Part shown: positions 24,496 through 35,992 of the stretch, in pieces
Position numbering within the stretch: the first letter of the stretch is position 1
How the letters are laid out: each line of letters starts with the position of its first letter
Assembly (NCBI RefSeq): GCF_036231905.1
Contig: NZ_JAZARE010000003.1
Span: forward strand, 1-64,000
DNA: 64,000 bases
Direction of reading: 5' to 3'
Source: CAMLIZ01 sp036231905
Lineage (GTDB): Bacteria; Pseudomonadota; Gammaproteobacteria; Burkholderiales; Burkholderiaceae_C
Position numbers and translations under genes: made by a program
The notes under the pieces: model-generated
The model's input: only the letters and a program-made list of their open reading frames with translations
Told to the model about the DNA's origin: nothing
The model's database searches: none

Positions 24496-26751
24496 TCAGG
24501 CACCGTCGGCCCCACCGGTGCGCTGACCGGCCTTGGCCGCCGCCGCCTTGCCCTTGCGCTCGGCGCGCTCCGTGCCCCGGCGCCACTGGGAAATCATGTC
24601 CGCCAGCAGCCGCGGATCGGCAGGTTTGACCAGGTGGCAGTCAAAACCTGCCTCCTCGGCCTGCTGCTTGTCGCCCTTCTGCCCGTAGCCGGTGAGCGCG
24701 ATCAGCAGGGCCTCGCGGGTGGGCACCATGCCGCGCAGCCGGCGCGCCACCTGGTAGCCGTCCAGCAGGGGCAGGCCGATGTCCAGCACCACCACGTCGG
24801 GATGGAAGGTGGCCGCGCTGGTGAGGGCCTGCTGTCCGTCGGCCACGGTCTGCACCACATGGCCTTCGATCTCCAGGTACATGGCCACCGTGTCGGCCGC
24901 GTCCAGGTTGTCGTCCACCACCAGCACCCGGCAGGCACCCGCTTGCGCGCCGGCCTGGCTGCTGGTGGTCACCGGTTCGGTGGGCTGCACTTCGCTCAGG
25001 CACGGCAGCGTGACCACGAATTCCGAGCCATGGCCCTGGCCCGCGCTGCGCGCGACCACGGTACCGTTGTGCAGCTGCACCAGGCGCTGCACCAGCGTGA
25101 GCCCGATGCCCAGGCCGCCCTGGCTGCGGTCCAGCGAGCGCTTGCCCTGCTCGAACAGCTCGAACACATTGGGCAGCAGCTCCGGCTCGATGCCGATGCC
25201 GTTGTCGCGCACCGAGATCTGGGCCTGCCCGTCCTCGGCCGTGAGCATCAGCTGGATGCTGCCGCCCTCGGGCGTGTACTTGGCGGCGTTGTTGAGCAGG
25301 TTGGACACCACCTGCGACAGCCGCGCGAAGTCACCCCGCAGCCACACCGGCTGCGGCGGCACCTGCACCTGCAGGCGGTGGCCGCGTGCATCAAGCAGCG
25401 GCCGCGCGGTTTCCACGCTGTGCGAGAGCACCGTCTGCAGGTCCAGCGCCTCCTGCTGCAGCACGATCTTGCCCTGGCTGATGCGGGCCACGTCCAGCAG
25501 CTCTTCCACCAGCCGGGTCAGGTGGTTCACCTGCCGGTCGGTGACGTCGGTGGCCCAGATGAGCTTGGCATCGGGCGGGGCCACGCGGCGGATCACCTCC
25601 ACCGCATTGCGGATGGGCGCCAGCGGATTGCGCAGTTCATGCGACAGCATCGCGAGGAACTCGTCCTTGCGCTGGTTGGACTCGCGCAGGCGCGCTTCGG
25701 CCTGGCGCCGCTCGTCGATCTCGACTTCCAGCGTGCGGTACAGGCGGGCATTCTCGAACGCGATGGCCGCGCGCCCGGCCAGCTCTTCCAGCATCGGCCA
25801 GTCCCGGGTGTCGCCCTTGCCAGCCACCAGCAGCGCGCCCAGCACCCGGTCACCATGCACCAGCGCAAACACCGCGCCGGCCGGCAGGCGCAGCGGCGCC
25901 ATGGCGGCCGGGGTGGGTTCCAGCGCGCTGAGCTCCGGCGTCTCGGGCTGGTGCAGGTTGATGCGCACCCGCCCACCCAGCACCTCCTGGAAGGCCTGGC
26001 GCGCGGACACGGGCAGCTCGCTGAACGCATGCTCCACCGTGGCGGGCCTGCCGGTGCCGCTGGAGCGGCACACCAGGGCCTGGAGCGGCGTGTCGCCCGC
26101 TTCGGCCAGCACCAGCACTGCGCTTTCGGCCACCTCGGGCACCACCAGCTCCAGCAGCTGGCGCCGCGCCACCTCCACCTCCAGCGAGCCGCTGAGCACC
26201 CGGCTCACATGCGACAGGAAGTTGGAGCGCCGGGTGTTCTCTTCCGCCGCCCGCCGCGCCGCTTCGGACGCGGCCAGGGCCACCCGGTGCTCGGCCTGCC
26301 GGCGCACGCGCCGCTGCATGATGTGCAGGTCGACGAACACCTTGACCTTGCTGCGCAGCACCTCCGGCACCACCGGCGACAGGATGTAGTCCACCGCGCC
26401 CAGCGAGTAGCCGCGGTGGGTCTGCATCTCGTCCGCATAGGCGGTGATGAAGATGATGGGCGTGTGGGCCGAGCGTTTGTACTGCCGGATCAGGCTCGCG
26501 GTTTCGAAACCGTCGATGTCCGGCATGTTCACGTCGAGCAGGATCACCGCGAACTCGCGGTGCAGCACCTCGCGCAGCGCCTCGGCCCCCGAGCGCACGA
26601 ACACCAGGTTCTGCCCCAGGTCCTCCAGCAGGGTGCCGAAGACCAGCAGCTTCTCCGGCAGGTCGTCGACGATCAGGATGCTCGACTTGTCGTCGGGCTC
26701 TCCTTCCGCCAACGGCTGCAGCGGCTGCAAGGGCATCGGCACTGTCGTCAT
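24496..26751 (-). CDS. REC-GAF-histidine kinase-REC hybrid protein
   Basis: The 751-residue cytoplasmic protein opens with a receiver (about 22-140, ILIVDDLPEK, Asp in VILLDVNMPDIDGFE). A coiled segment and a GAF-like domain (190-350, ending GRAAIAFENARLYRTLE) follow. The HisKA box AMLSHELRNPLAPI (about 392) and HATPase (DNGIGI, GLGIGLTLVQRL) precede a second receiver (about 610-725, Asp in VVLDIGLPLLDGY). The N-terminal receiver lets it take phosphate from another kinase. It starts 5 bases after the stop of the HAMP-array kinase, so the two are translationally close and probably one relay. Confidence 0.92.
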   Translation of the reverse strand: MTTVPMPLQPLQPLAEGEPDDKSSILIVDDLPEKLLVFGTLLEDLGQNLVFVRSGAEALREVLHREFAVILLDVNMPDIDGFETASLIRQYKRSAHTPIIFITAYADEMQTHRGYSLGAVDYILSPVVPEVLRSKVKVFVDLHIMQRRVRRQAEHRVALAASEAARRAAEENTRRSNFLSHVSRVLSGSLEVEVARRQLLELVVPEVAESAVLVLAEAGDTPLQALVCRSSGTGRPATVEHAFSELPVSARQAFQEVLGGRVRINLHQPETPELSALEPTPAAMAPLRLPAGAVFALVHGDRVLGALLVAGKGDTRDWPMLEELAGRAAIAFENARLYRTLEVEIDERRQAEARLRESNQRKDEFLAMLSHELRNPLAPIRNAVEVIRRVAPPDAKLIWATDVTDRQVNHLTRLVEELLDVARISQGKIVLQQEALDLQTVLSHSVETARPLLDARGHRLQVQVPPQPVWLRGDFARLSQVVSNLLNNAAKYTPEGGSIQLMLTAEDGQAQISVRDNGIGIEPELLPNVFELFEQGKRSLDRSQGGLGIGLTLVQRLVQLHNGTVVARSAGQGHGSEFVVTLPCLSEVQPTEPVTTSSQAGAQAGACRVLVVDDNLDAADTVAMYLEIEGHVVQTVADGQQALTSAATFHPDVVVLDIGLPLLDGYQVARRLRGMVPTREALLIALTGYGQKGDKQQAEEAGFDCHLVKPADPRLLADMISQWRRGTERAERKGKAAAAKAGQRTGGADGA

Positions 26752-26756
26752 CGGGT

Positions 26757-29700
26757 TCACCGGCAGAGCCAGCCTCGCAGCACCGCCAAGAGGTTGCTCG
26801 GGTCCACCGGCTTGGACAGGTAGTCCCAGGCCCCGGCCTCGATGCACTTCTGGCGGTCGCCCTTCATCGCCTTGGCGGTTACTGCCACCATCGGCAGCTC
26901 CTTGCCGCGCGGCAGCTTGCGGATCTCACCCATGGTGGTCAAGCCGTCCATCTCCGGCATCATGATGTCCATCAGCACGATGTCGATCGTGGGGTCGCTC
27001 TCCACCAGGCGGATCGCCTCGCGGCCGTTGTCGGCGGAGACGATCACCATGCCCTGGTCGTCCAGCACCGTGGCCAAGGCAAAGATGTTGCGCATGTCGT
27101 CGTCGACGATCAGCGCCTTCTTGCCCTCGAGCGTGCGGTGGCCGCCATGCACCGCCTCCACTGCCTGGCGCTCCGCCTCGGACATCGAGGCCGGATTGCG
27201 GTGCAGGAAGAACGCGGTGTCGTCCAGCAGCGTGTTCATCGAGCGTGCCTCGCGCAGCGCAAAGCCGCCGGTCTGGCGCGACCACGCGGTGCCGTCCACC
27301 TGGCCGTCGTTGTAGAGCACCACCGGCAGCTGCTGGGCCCCGCCGCGCTGCTCGATCGCGTCCAGCACGTCCTCCGGGCCCACGCCGGAGATGGTGCCGT
27401 CGACCACCAGGCAGTCGGCACCCGGCAGCGCCTTGCGGGCCTCGTCGCCGGAGTTCACCACCCAGGCCTCGACGTCGTTTTCCAGGCTGCCGAGCAGCTC
27501 GCGCCGCGCCGGGCCGTCGGGCATGGCCACCAGCAGCTTGCGCACCGGCCGGTCCACATACTGGTGCAGCCGCGCAAGCGCGTCCACCACCAGGTCCTTG
27601 GACTGCAGCGGCTTGGCAAGGAAGCCCACCGCACCGGCCTGCAATGCGCGATCGCGCGAGTCGTCGGTGGACACCACGCACACCGGGATGTGGCGGGTTT
27701 CCAGGTCGGTCTTCAGCCGGTCCAGGATGCGCCAGCCCTGCATGTCGGGCAGGTAGATGTCCAGCGTGATGACGGAAGGATGGAACTCCTTGGTCATGGA
27801 CAGCGCGCCCGCGCCAGTGGTGCTCACCAGGCCCTTGAAGCCCGTCTCGCGGGCCGCCTCCAGCAGCACCTTGGCGAAGCCCAGGTCGTTCTCCACGATC
27901 AGCACCACGCGGTCGCCGGTGGTGATCTCGTGTCGGTCGTCGCCCGCCACGTTGAGGAACACACCGTCGTCGGCTTCCTGCGCGTCGGTGCCGTCCATCT
28001 GCCGCGCATCCAGGCGCGAACTGCTGGCGCTCTGGGCCGACTTCCAGTGCAGCTCGCCGCGCTGCACCACGTCCAGCGCCGGGGTGTCGGCGCCGGACAT
28101 CTGGCGCTGGGCGGCCTCCTGCTGGTTGCGTGCATGGCGCTGGTTGCGCGACGGCATGTAGCTGGCCGGCAGGTAGAGCGTGAACGACGAGCCCTTGCCC
28201 GGTGCACTGACCAGGCGGATCTCACCGCCCAGCAGCTTGGACAGCTCGCGGCTGATCGCCAGGCCCAGGCCAGTGCCACCGTACTTGCGGCTGGTGGAGC
28301 CGTCGGCCTGCTGGAAGGCCTCGAAGATGATCTGCTGCTTGTCCGGCGAGATGCCGATGCCGGTGTCGGTGACCGTGAACGCGATCACCTGGCTGGCACG
28401 GTTCAGGTCCTCGTTGTCGGGCGACCAGCCGCTGGTGGCCTGCGCCACCGCGAAGGTCACGTTGCCCTGGTGGGTGAACTTGAAGGCGTTGGACAGCAGG
28501 TTCTTGATGATCTGCTGCAGCCGCTTCGCGTCCGTGACCATGGTCTTGGGCAGCGGGCCGTTGGCGTCGATGATGAAGTCCAGGTGCTTGGACTCGGCGA
28601 AGTGGCGGAAGCCGCGTTCGATGGAGCGCATCAGGTCGTCCACCCGCAGCTCGCTCACGTCCACCGCCACCGTGCCGGACTCGATCTTCGACAGGTCGAG
28701 GATGTCGTTGATCAGCATCAGCAGGTCGTTGCCCGACGAATGGATCGTCTTGGCGAACTCCACCTGCTTGCCGGAGAGGTTGCCCTCGGGGTTCTTGCAG
28801 AGCTGGTCACTCAGGATCAGCAGCGAGTTCAGCGGCGTGCGCAGTTCGTGCGACATGTTGGCCAGGAACTCGCTCTTGTACTTGGACGTCAGCGCGAGCT
28901 GCTCGGCTTTTTCTTCCAGCGCCTGGCGGGCCTGCTCCACCTCGCGGTTCTTGCGCTCCACTTCCTCGTTCTGGTGCGCCAGCAGGCGGGCCTTTTCCTG
29001 CAGCTCCTCGTTGGTCTGCTGCAGTTCCTGCTGCCGGCTTTGAAGCTCCTGCGCCAGGCTCTGCGACTGGGTCAGCAGGTCCTCGGTTCGGGTGTTGGCC
29101 TCGATCGTGTTGATCACGATGCCGATCGATTCGGTCAGCTGGTCCAGGAAGGCCTGGTGCGCCGGGTTGAAACGCTCCAGCGAGGCCAGCTCCATCACAC
29201 CGCGCACCTGGCCTTCGAACACGATCGGCAGCACCAGCACGTCCATGGCCGCGCTTTCGCTCAGGCCCGAGGCCACGCGGAACGCTGCGCTGGGCACGTT
29301 GGTGAGCAGGATCTTCTCCTTGTCCAGCGCGCACTGGCCGACCAGGCCCTGGCCGAGCGCCACCTCCTTGCCGTGGGTGAGCTGGCCACCCGAGGCATAG
29401 CTGGCGAACAGCTTCAGGCGCGAGGTGTCCTGGTGCGTGTTCATCACGTAGAACTCGGCCTGCTGTGCGCCCACCACCGGCGCCAGCTCGGACAGGATCA
29501 TCTGGCCCACCTGCACCAGGTCACGCTGGCCCTGCAGCATGCGGCTGAACTTGGCGAGGTTGGTCTTCAGCCAGTCCTGCTCGGTGTTCTTCTGCGTGGT
29601 GTCCTTCAGGTTGCGGATCATCTCGTTGATGGTGTCCTTGAGCGCCGCCACTTCGCCCTGGGCCTCCACCGTGATCGACCGTGTCAGGTCACCCTGCGTC

Positions 29701-32700
29701 ACCGCGGTGGCCACTTCGGCAATCGCTCGCACCTGCGTCGTGAGGTTGGCCGCGAGCTGGTTCACGTTCTCCGTCAGGCCCTTCCAGGTGCCCGAGGCAC
29801 CCGGCACCTTGGCCTGGCCGCCCAGCTTGCCTTCCACGCCCACCTCGCGTGCCACCGTGGTCACCTGGTCCGCAAACGTCGCCAGCGTGTCGGTCATCGA
29901 GTTGATGGTCTCGGCCAGCGCGGCGATCTCGCCCTTGGCCTCCACGGTGAGCTTCTGCTTCAGGTCGCCGTTGGCCACGGCGGTCACCACCTTGGCGATG
30001 CCTCGCACCTGGCCGGTCAGGTTGCCGGCCATGAAGTTCACGTTGTCGGTCAGGTCCTTCCAGGTACCCGACACGCCCTTCACCTGGGCCTGGCCGCCCA
30101 GGCGGCCTTCGGTGCCCACCTCGCGCGCCACGCGGGTCACTTCCGCCGCGAACGACGAGAGCTGGTCCACCATGGTGTTGATCACGTCCTTGATCTGCAG
30201 GATCTCGCCCCGCACGTCCACCGTGATCTTCTGCGTCAAGTCACCGCCGGCGATGGCGGCCGACACCTTGGACACGTCGCGCAGCTGCACCGTGAGGTTG
30301 GACGCCATGGAGTTCACCGACTCGGTCAAGTCCTTCCAGGTGCCTGCCACGCCCTGCACGTCGGCCTGGCCGCCCAGCTTGCCTTCGGTACCCACTTCCC
30401 GCGCCACGCGGGTCACTTCCGCCGCGAAGCTACGCAGCTGGTCCACCATGGTGTTGATGGTGTTCTTCAGCTCCAGGATCTCGCCCTTCACGTCCACCGT
30501 GATCTTCTTGGAGAGGTCACCCGCGGCCACCGCGGTGGTCACTTCCGCGATGTTGCGCACCTGAGAGGTCAGGTTGCCGGCCATGAAGTTCACCGACTCG
30601 GTCAGGTCCTTCCACGTACCCGCCACGCCCTGCACGTCGGCCTGGCCGCCCAGCTTGCCTTCGGTACCCACCTCGCGTGCCACGCGGGTCACTTCCGCGG
30701 CGAAGGATCGCAGCTGGTCCACCATGGTGTTCACGGTGTTCTTCAGCTCCAGGATCTCGCCCTTCACGTCCACCGTGATCTTCTTGGAGAGGTCACCGGC
30801 GGCCACCGCCTTGGTCACGTCCGCGATGTTGCGCACCTGAGAGGTCAGGTTGCCGGCCATGGAGTTCACCGAGTCGGTCAGGTCCTTCCAGGTACCCGCC
30901 ACACCCTGCACGTCCGCCTGGCCACCCAGCTTGCCTTCGGTACCCACTTCCCGCGCCACGCGGGTCACTTCCGCCGCGAACGAGGAGAGCTGGTCCACCA
31001 TCGTGTTGATGGTGTTCTTCAGCTCCAGGATCTCGCCCTTCACGTCCACGGTGATCTTCTTGGAGAGGTCACCCGCCGCCACCGCCTTCGTCACGTCGGC
31101 GATGTTGCGCACCTGGGACGTGAGGTTGCCGGCCATGAAGTTCACCGACTCGGTCAGGTCCTTCCACGTGCCGGCCACGCCCTGCACGTCAGCCTGGCCG
31201 CCGAGCTTGCCTTCGGTGCCCACCTCACGCGCCACGCGGGTCACTTCCGCGGCGAAGCTTCGCAGCTGGTCCACCATGGTGTTGATGGTGGCCTTGAGCT
31301 CCAGGATCTCGCCCTTCACGTCCACCGTGATCTTCTTGGAGAGGTCACCCGCGGCCACCGCCTTGGTCACGTCGGCGATGTTTCGCACCTGCGACGTCAA
31401 GTTACCGGCCATGGAGTTCACCGAGTCGGTCAAGTCCTTCCAGGTGCCAGACACGCCACGCACTTCCGCCTGACCACCCAGCTTGCCTTCCGTACCCACT
31501 TCCCGCGCCACGCGGGTCACTTCCGCCGCGAACGACGAGAGCTGGTCCACCATGGTGTTGATCGTGGCCTTGAGCTCCAGGATCTCGCCCTTCACGTCCA
31601 CCGTGATCTTCTTGGAGAGGTCACCCGCGGCCACCGCCTTCGTCACGTCGGCGATGTTGCGCACCTGGCTGGTCAGGTTGCCGGCCATGGAGTTCACCGA
31701 ATCGGTCAGGTCCTTCCAGGTGCCCGCCACGCCCTGCACGTCGGCCTGGCCGCCCAGCTTGCCTTCGGTACCCACTTCCCGCGCCACGCGGGTCACTTCC
31801 GCGGCGAAGCTTCGCAGCTGGTCCACCATGGTGTTGATGGTGTTCTTCAGCTCCAGGATCTCGCCCTTCACGTCCACCGTGATCTTCTTGGAGAGGTCAC
31901 CCGCGGCCACCGCGGTGGTCACTTCCGCGATGTTGCGCACCTGAGAGGTCAGGTTGCCGGCCATGAAGTTCACCGACTCGGTCAGGTCCTTCCAGGTGCC
32001 GGCCACGCCCTGCACGTCGGCCTGGCCACCCAGCTTGCCTTCGGTACCCACCTCGCGCGCCACACGGGTCACCTCAGCCGCAAACGATCGCAGCTGGTCC
32101 ACCATGGTGTTCACGGTGTTCTTCAGCTCCTGGATCTCGCCCTTCACGTCCACGGTGATCTTCTTGGACAAGTCACCGGCGGCCACCGCCTTCGTCACGT
32201 CGGCGATGTTGCGCACCTGGGACGTCAGGTTGCCGGCCATGGAGTTCACGGAATCGGTCAGGTCCTTCCAGGTGCCCGACACGCCTTCCACCCGCGCCTG
32301 GCCGCCCAGGATGCCTTCGGTGCCCACCTCGCGCGCCACCCGCGTCACTTCGGACGCGAAGGACCGCAGCTGGTCCACCATGGTGTTGATGGTGTTCTTG
32401 AGCGTGAGGAACTCGCCCTTCACGTCCACGTCGATCTTCTTCGAGAGGTCGCCCTTGGCCACCGCGGTGGTCACGTCGGCGATGTTGCGCACCTGGTCGG
32501 TCAGGTTGCCGGCCATGGAGTTCACCGAGTCGGTCAGGTCCTTCCAGGTGCCGGCCACGCCCTTCACCTTGGCCTGGCCGCCCAGCTTGCCTTCGGTGCC
32601 CACCTCGCGCGCCACGCGCGTCACTTCGGCAGAGAAGTTGCCCAGCTGCTCCACCATCTTGTTGATGGTCTTCGCGGTGCGCAGGAACTCACCTTCCAGC

Positions 32701-33101
32701 GGCCGGCCGTCCACCTCCAGCGCCATGCTCTTGGAGAGGTCACCCTGAGCCACCGCACCGATCACGCGGGCCACTTCGGAGGTGGGGTGCACCAGGTCGT
32801 CGATCAGCGAGTTGATGCAGTCGATCGACGCGCCCCAGAAGCCGCGGTTGGCGCGCAGCGAGGCGCGCTGCTTGAGCTTGCCTTCCTTGCCCACCACCTG
32901 CTGCAGGCGTGAGAGTTCGGCGGCCATTTCGGCGTTCTGCTCTACCACCTCGTTGAACACATCGGCCACCTTGCCGGCCACGCCCTGCCAGTGCAGCGGC
33001 AGCCTCACCCCGGCATCGCCATTGCGCAGCGCCGTCAGCGCCGCCAGCAAGGCGTTGAGTTCGTCTCCGGAGGCGATGTTCGGGTCTTCCAGGACTTTCA
33101 T
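26757..33101 (-). CDS. Giant cytoplasmic HAMP-array hybrid histidine kinase with three receiver-like modules
   Basis: The protein has 2114 residues and no membrane span. Residues about 20-110 are a divergent HAMP-like unit. Then come about twelve HAMP units of 92 residues (to about 1170), each with a GDL motif (AVAAGDLSKKITVDVKGE) and TRVAREVGTEGKLGGQA. A GAF domain (about 1190-1350), a long coiled coil, a HisKA box NMSHELRTPLNSLL (about 1430) and HATPase (DTGIGI, GTGLGLAISREL) follow. Then a receiver (Asp in TLDIYLPDMQGW), a degenerate receiver lacking the acidic pocket, and a final receiver (VDDDMRNIF, Asp in LMDIMMPEMDGL). The layout resembles fungal group III (Nik1-type) kinases used in osmosensing and their bacterial relatives. 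The ATG at 33099-33101 is chosen because the frame upstream has no domain. Confidence 0.93.
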   Translation of the reverse strand: MKVLEDPNIASGDELNALLAALTALRNGDAGVRLPLHWQGVAGKVADVFNEVVEQNAEMAAELSRLQQVVGKEGKLKQRASLRANRGFWGASIDCINSLIDDLVHPTSEVARVIGAVAQGDLSKSMALEVDGRPLEGEFLRTAKTINKMVEQLGNFSAEVTRVAREVGTEGKLGGQAKVKGVAGTWKDLTDSVNSMAGNLTDQVRNIADVTTAVAKGDLSKKIDVDVKGEFLTLKNTINTMVDQLRSFASEVTRVAREVGTEGILGGQARVEGVSGTWKDLTDSVNSMAGNLTSQVRNIADVTKAVAAGDLSKKITVDVKGEIQELKNTVNTMVDQLRSFAAEVTRVAREVGTEGKLGGQADVQGVAGTWKDLTESVNFMAGNLTSQVRNIAEVTTAVAAGDLSKKITVDVKGEILELKNTINTMVDQLRSFAAEVTRVAREVGTEGKLGGQADVQGVAGTWKDLTDSVNSMAGNLTSQVRNIADVTKAVAAGDLSKKITVDVKGEILELKATINTMVDQLSSFAAEVTRVAREVGTEGKLGGQAEVRGVSGTWKDLTDSVNSMAGNLTSQVRNIADVTKAVAAGDLSKKITVDVKGEILELKATINTMVDQLRSFAAEVTRVAREVGTEGKLGGQADVQGVAGTWKDLTESVNFMAGNLTSQVRNIADVTKAVAAGDLSKKITVDVKGEILELKNTINTMVDQLSSFAAEVTRVAREVGTEGKLGGQADVQGVAGTWKDLTDSVNSMAGNLTSQVRNIADVTKAVAAGDLSKKITVDVKGEILELKNTVNTMVDQLRSFAAEVTRVAREVGTEGKLGGQADVQGVAGTWKDLTESVNFMAGNLTSQVRNIAEVTTAVAAGDLSKKITVDVKGEILELKNTINTMVDQLRSFAAEVTRVAREVGTEGKLGGQADVQGVAGTWKDLTESVNSMASNLTVQLRDVSKVSAAIAGGDLTQKITVDVRGEILQIKDVINTMVDQLSSFAAEVTRVAREVGTEGRLGGQAQVKGVSGTWKDLTDNVNFMAGNLTGQVRGIAKVVTAVANGDLKQKLTVEAKGEIAALAETINSMTDTLATFADQVTTVAREVGVEGKLGGQAKVPGASGTWKGLTENVNQLAANLTTQVRAIAEVATAVTQGDLTRSITVEAQGEVAALKDTINEMIRNLKDTTQKNTEQDWLKTNLAKFSRMLQGQRDLVQVGQMILSELAPVVGAQQAEFYVMNTHQDTSRLKLFASYASGGQLTHGKEVALGQGLVGQCALDKEKILLTNVPSAAFRVASGLSESAAMDVLVLPIVFEGQVRGVMELASLERFNPAHQAFLDQLTESIGIVINTIEANTRTEDLLTQSQSLAQELQSRQQELQQTNEELQEKARLLAHQNEEVERKNREVEQARQALEEKAEQLALTSKYKSEFLANMSHELRTPLNSLLILSDQLCKNPEGNLSGKQVEFAKTIHSSGNDLLMLINDILDLSKIESGTVAVDVSELRVDDLMRSIERGFRHFAESKHLDFIIDANGPLPKTMVTDAKRLQQIIKNLLSNAFKFTHQGNVTFAVAQATSGWSPDNEDLNRASQVIAFTVTDTGIGISPDKQQIIFEAFQQADGSTSRKYGGTGLGLAISRELSKLLGGEIRLVSAPGKGSSFTLYLPASYMPSRNQRHARNQQEAAQRQMSGADTPALDVVQRGELHWKSAQSASSSRLDARQMDGTDAQEADDGVFLNVAGDDRHEITTGDRVVLIVENDLGFAKVLLEAARETGFKGLVSTTGAGALSMTKEFHPSVITLDIYLPDMQGWRILDRLKTDLETRHIPVCVVSTDDSRDRALQAGAVGFLAKPLQSKDLVVDALARLHQYVDRPVRKLLVAMPDGPARRELLGSLENDVEAWVVNSGDEARKALPGADCLVVDGTISGVGPEDVLDAIEQRGGAQQLPVVLYNDGQVDGTAWSRQTGGFALREARSMNTLLDDTAFFLHRNPASMSEAERQAVEAVHGGHRTLEGKKALIVDDDMRNIFALATVLDDQGMVIVSADNGREAIRLVESDPTIDIVLMDIMMPEMDGLTTMGEIRKLPRGKELPMVAVTAKAMKGDRQKCIEAGAWDYLSKPVDPSNLLAVLRGWLCR
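29680..32740 (-). repeat. Tandem 276-bp repeats encoding the HAMP array
   Basis: About eleven near-identical 276-base units code for the HAMP modules. Units differ by a few bases, and stretches over 100 bases long are identical between 30481 and 31861, exactly five units (1380 bases) apart. Such homogeneity points to recent unit duplication or gene conversion and makes the region prone to assembly collapse. Confidence 0.92.
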
Positions 33102-33413
33102 GCGCGTGTTCCCAATCGAGGTCGTCAAGAGATTGGAGGTGCGATCTCGCACGCGCGCAAGGCGGGCCATCCCGGTCGTGTGGGAACCCTGGCTGCGCCA
33201 CGGACGTGCGGTGATCTTCCCTCCCAAGGGGGCCAATATGGCAAGTCCCGTGCCACTGCGCCAGGCGCAGCCAAAGGCATCGGCAGCCAACGGCCGACCC
33301 AGGCAGACCCGTGCAGGTGGAACCGGTTCCCTCGATTCAAGCGGCAGAAAGCGCCCACCCGCTTTGCAGGTGGCCGGCAAAATTTGCCGGCAACGGGCGC
33401 CGCCGCCGGCGTG
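33102..33413. other. Intergenic region upstream of the HAMP-array kinase
   Basis: These 312 bases separate the divergent-ended kinase start from the stop of the Feo-associated gene. I see no supported gene, a GC-rich inverted repeat near 33365-33400 (GGCCGGCAAAATTTGCCGGC), and no clear promoter hexamers. It must hold the promoter for the kinase operon. Confidence 0.5.
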
Positions 33414-33698
33414 TCAGCCGGCGGTGCGGATGGGGATCACGCGCGAGCGCTCAGCCGAAGGCGCTGTGACCGGCACGGATGCGACGGGCGTCGCACAGCC
33501 CTTGCAGCTGCTGCAGTCGCTGCAGCCGCCGCTCGTGGCGAGCACGGCTTCCAGGCGTTGTGCCTGCTCGGCGCGCAACCCCAAGCGCTGCACCAGACCT
33601 GCCATCAGCTTGCGGCGGGCTCCTGCCGGCAGCAAGCTCCACACGCTGTAGAGCGCGGCGCTCGCCACGATGAAGGCCACGATGAGGTGCTGGACCAT
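33414..33698 (-). CDS. Small Feo-associated membrane protein with cysteine motif
   Basis: The 94-residue protein has one N-terminal membrane segment (residues 4-22), a basic amphipathic helix (ARRKLMAGLVQRLGLRAEQA) and a cysteine cluster CSDCSSCKGC near 56-65. It starts 2 bases after the feoB stop, so it is the third gene of the Feo operon. By position it may play a FeoC-like accessory role, but it has no winged-helix FeoC fold; proteins of this shape occur with FeoB in Burkholderiales. The cysteine set could bind iron or an Fe-S cluster, which is inference. Confidence 0.75.
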   Translation of the reverse strand: MVQHLIVAFIVASAALYSVWSLLPAGARRKLMAGLVQRLGLRAEQAQRLEAVLATSGGCSDCSSCKGCATPVASVPVTAPSAERSRVIPIRTAG

Positions 33699-33700
33699 CT

Positions 33701-35556
<1,856 letters not shown>

Positions 35557-35560
<4 letters not shown>

Positions 35561-35937
35561 GTGGACCCCCGGCCGCCTGGCGGCCGCCCCCCGAGGGGGC
35601 TCGTGACGCGGCCGGGCAACCCGTCCGCGTCACGCCCATTTGCCGTGGCTGCCCCTGCCCGCTTTGCGGGCTGTCCCAGGGGGACGGCGGCGGTCTCTAC
35701 CTGGATGAAGGCCGCTTCGAAGCGGCGCAGCGCGAACGTGGTGTGGCCCAGGCGAACGGCGATGGGCTCGTCGCCCGGCTGACCGCGCGCGATCACGCGC
35801 AGGCGTTCGCCGGGCAGGAAACCGATTTCGATCAGGCGCAGCACCAGCTCATCGTCCTGAGCATGGGCAGGCGCGATCACTTCAGCCACGGTGGCTTCGG
35901 TGCCGGTCGGCAGGCTGCTCAGGGGAAGGATGGACAT
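35557..35937 (-). CDS. feoA: Ferrous iron transport protein A
   Basis: The 126-residue product contains an SH3-like FeoA domain (residues 1-80): LSSLPTGTEATVAEV, RLIEIGFLPGERLRVIARG and GHTTFALRRFEAAFIQV. It assists FeoB in the cytoplasm. Residues 85-126 are a Gly/Arg/Pro tail whose DNA resembles intergenic GC-rich repeat sequence (35575-35690), so the normal FeoA stop may have been lost by insertion. ATG at 35935-35937 is preferred over the GTG one codon upstream. Confidence 0.88.
35575..35690. repeat. GC-rich palindromic element inside the feoA 3' end
   Basis: CCCCCCGAGGGGG (35588-35600), a GGCCGCCTGGCGGCC palindrome and GCCCGCTTTGCGGGC hairpin lie within what is now the feoA tail. The core resembles intergenic elements at 10229-10326 and 41040-41160. 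Confidence 0.45.
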
Positions 35938-35977
35938 CACGCCAGGTTGCGGCCGGCAACGGTGCGGCCCTCACGAA

Positions 35978-35992
35978 TGAGAATAATTCTAA
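35978..35992 (-). promoter_or_regulatory. Fur box upstream of feoA
   Basis: TGAGAATAATTCTAA is a 7-1-7 inverted repeat with six of seven arm positions pairing (TGAGAAT versus TTAGAAT), lying about 40 bases upstream of the feoA start in the only AT-rich stretch nearby. It fits iron-dependent repression of the Feo operon by Fur. Confidence 0.75.

Noticed and set aside
29680..32740. 276-base tandem repeats as a satellite or CRISPR-like feature
   Set aside because: They keep frame through every unit and encode HAMP domains.
27138..32912. A 1924-codon open frame on the plus strand opposite the HAMP-array kinase
   Set aside because: It is the antisense shadow of repeated GC-rich coding sequence; its translation is His/Gly/Leu-rich repeats with no domain, whereas the minus strand shows complete kinase motifs.
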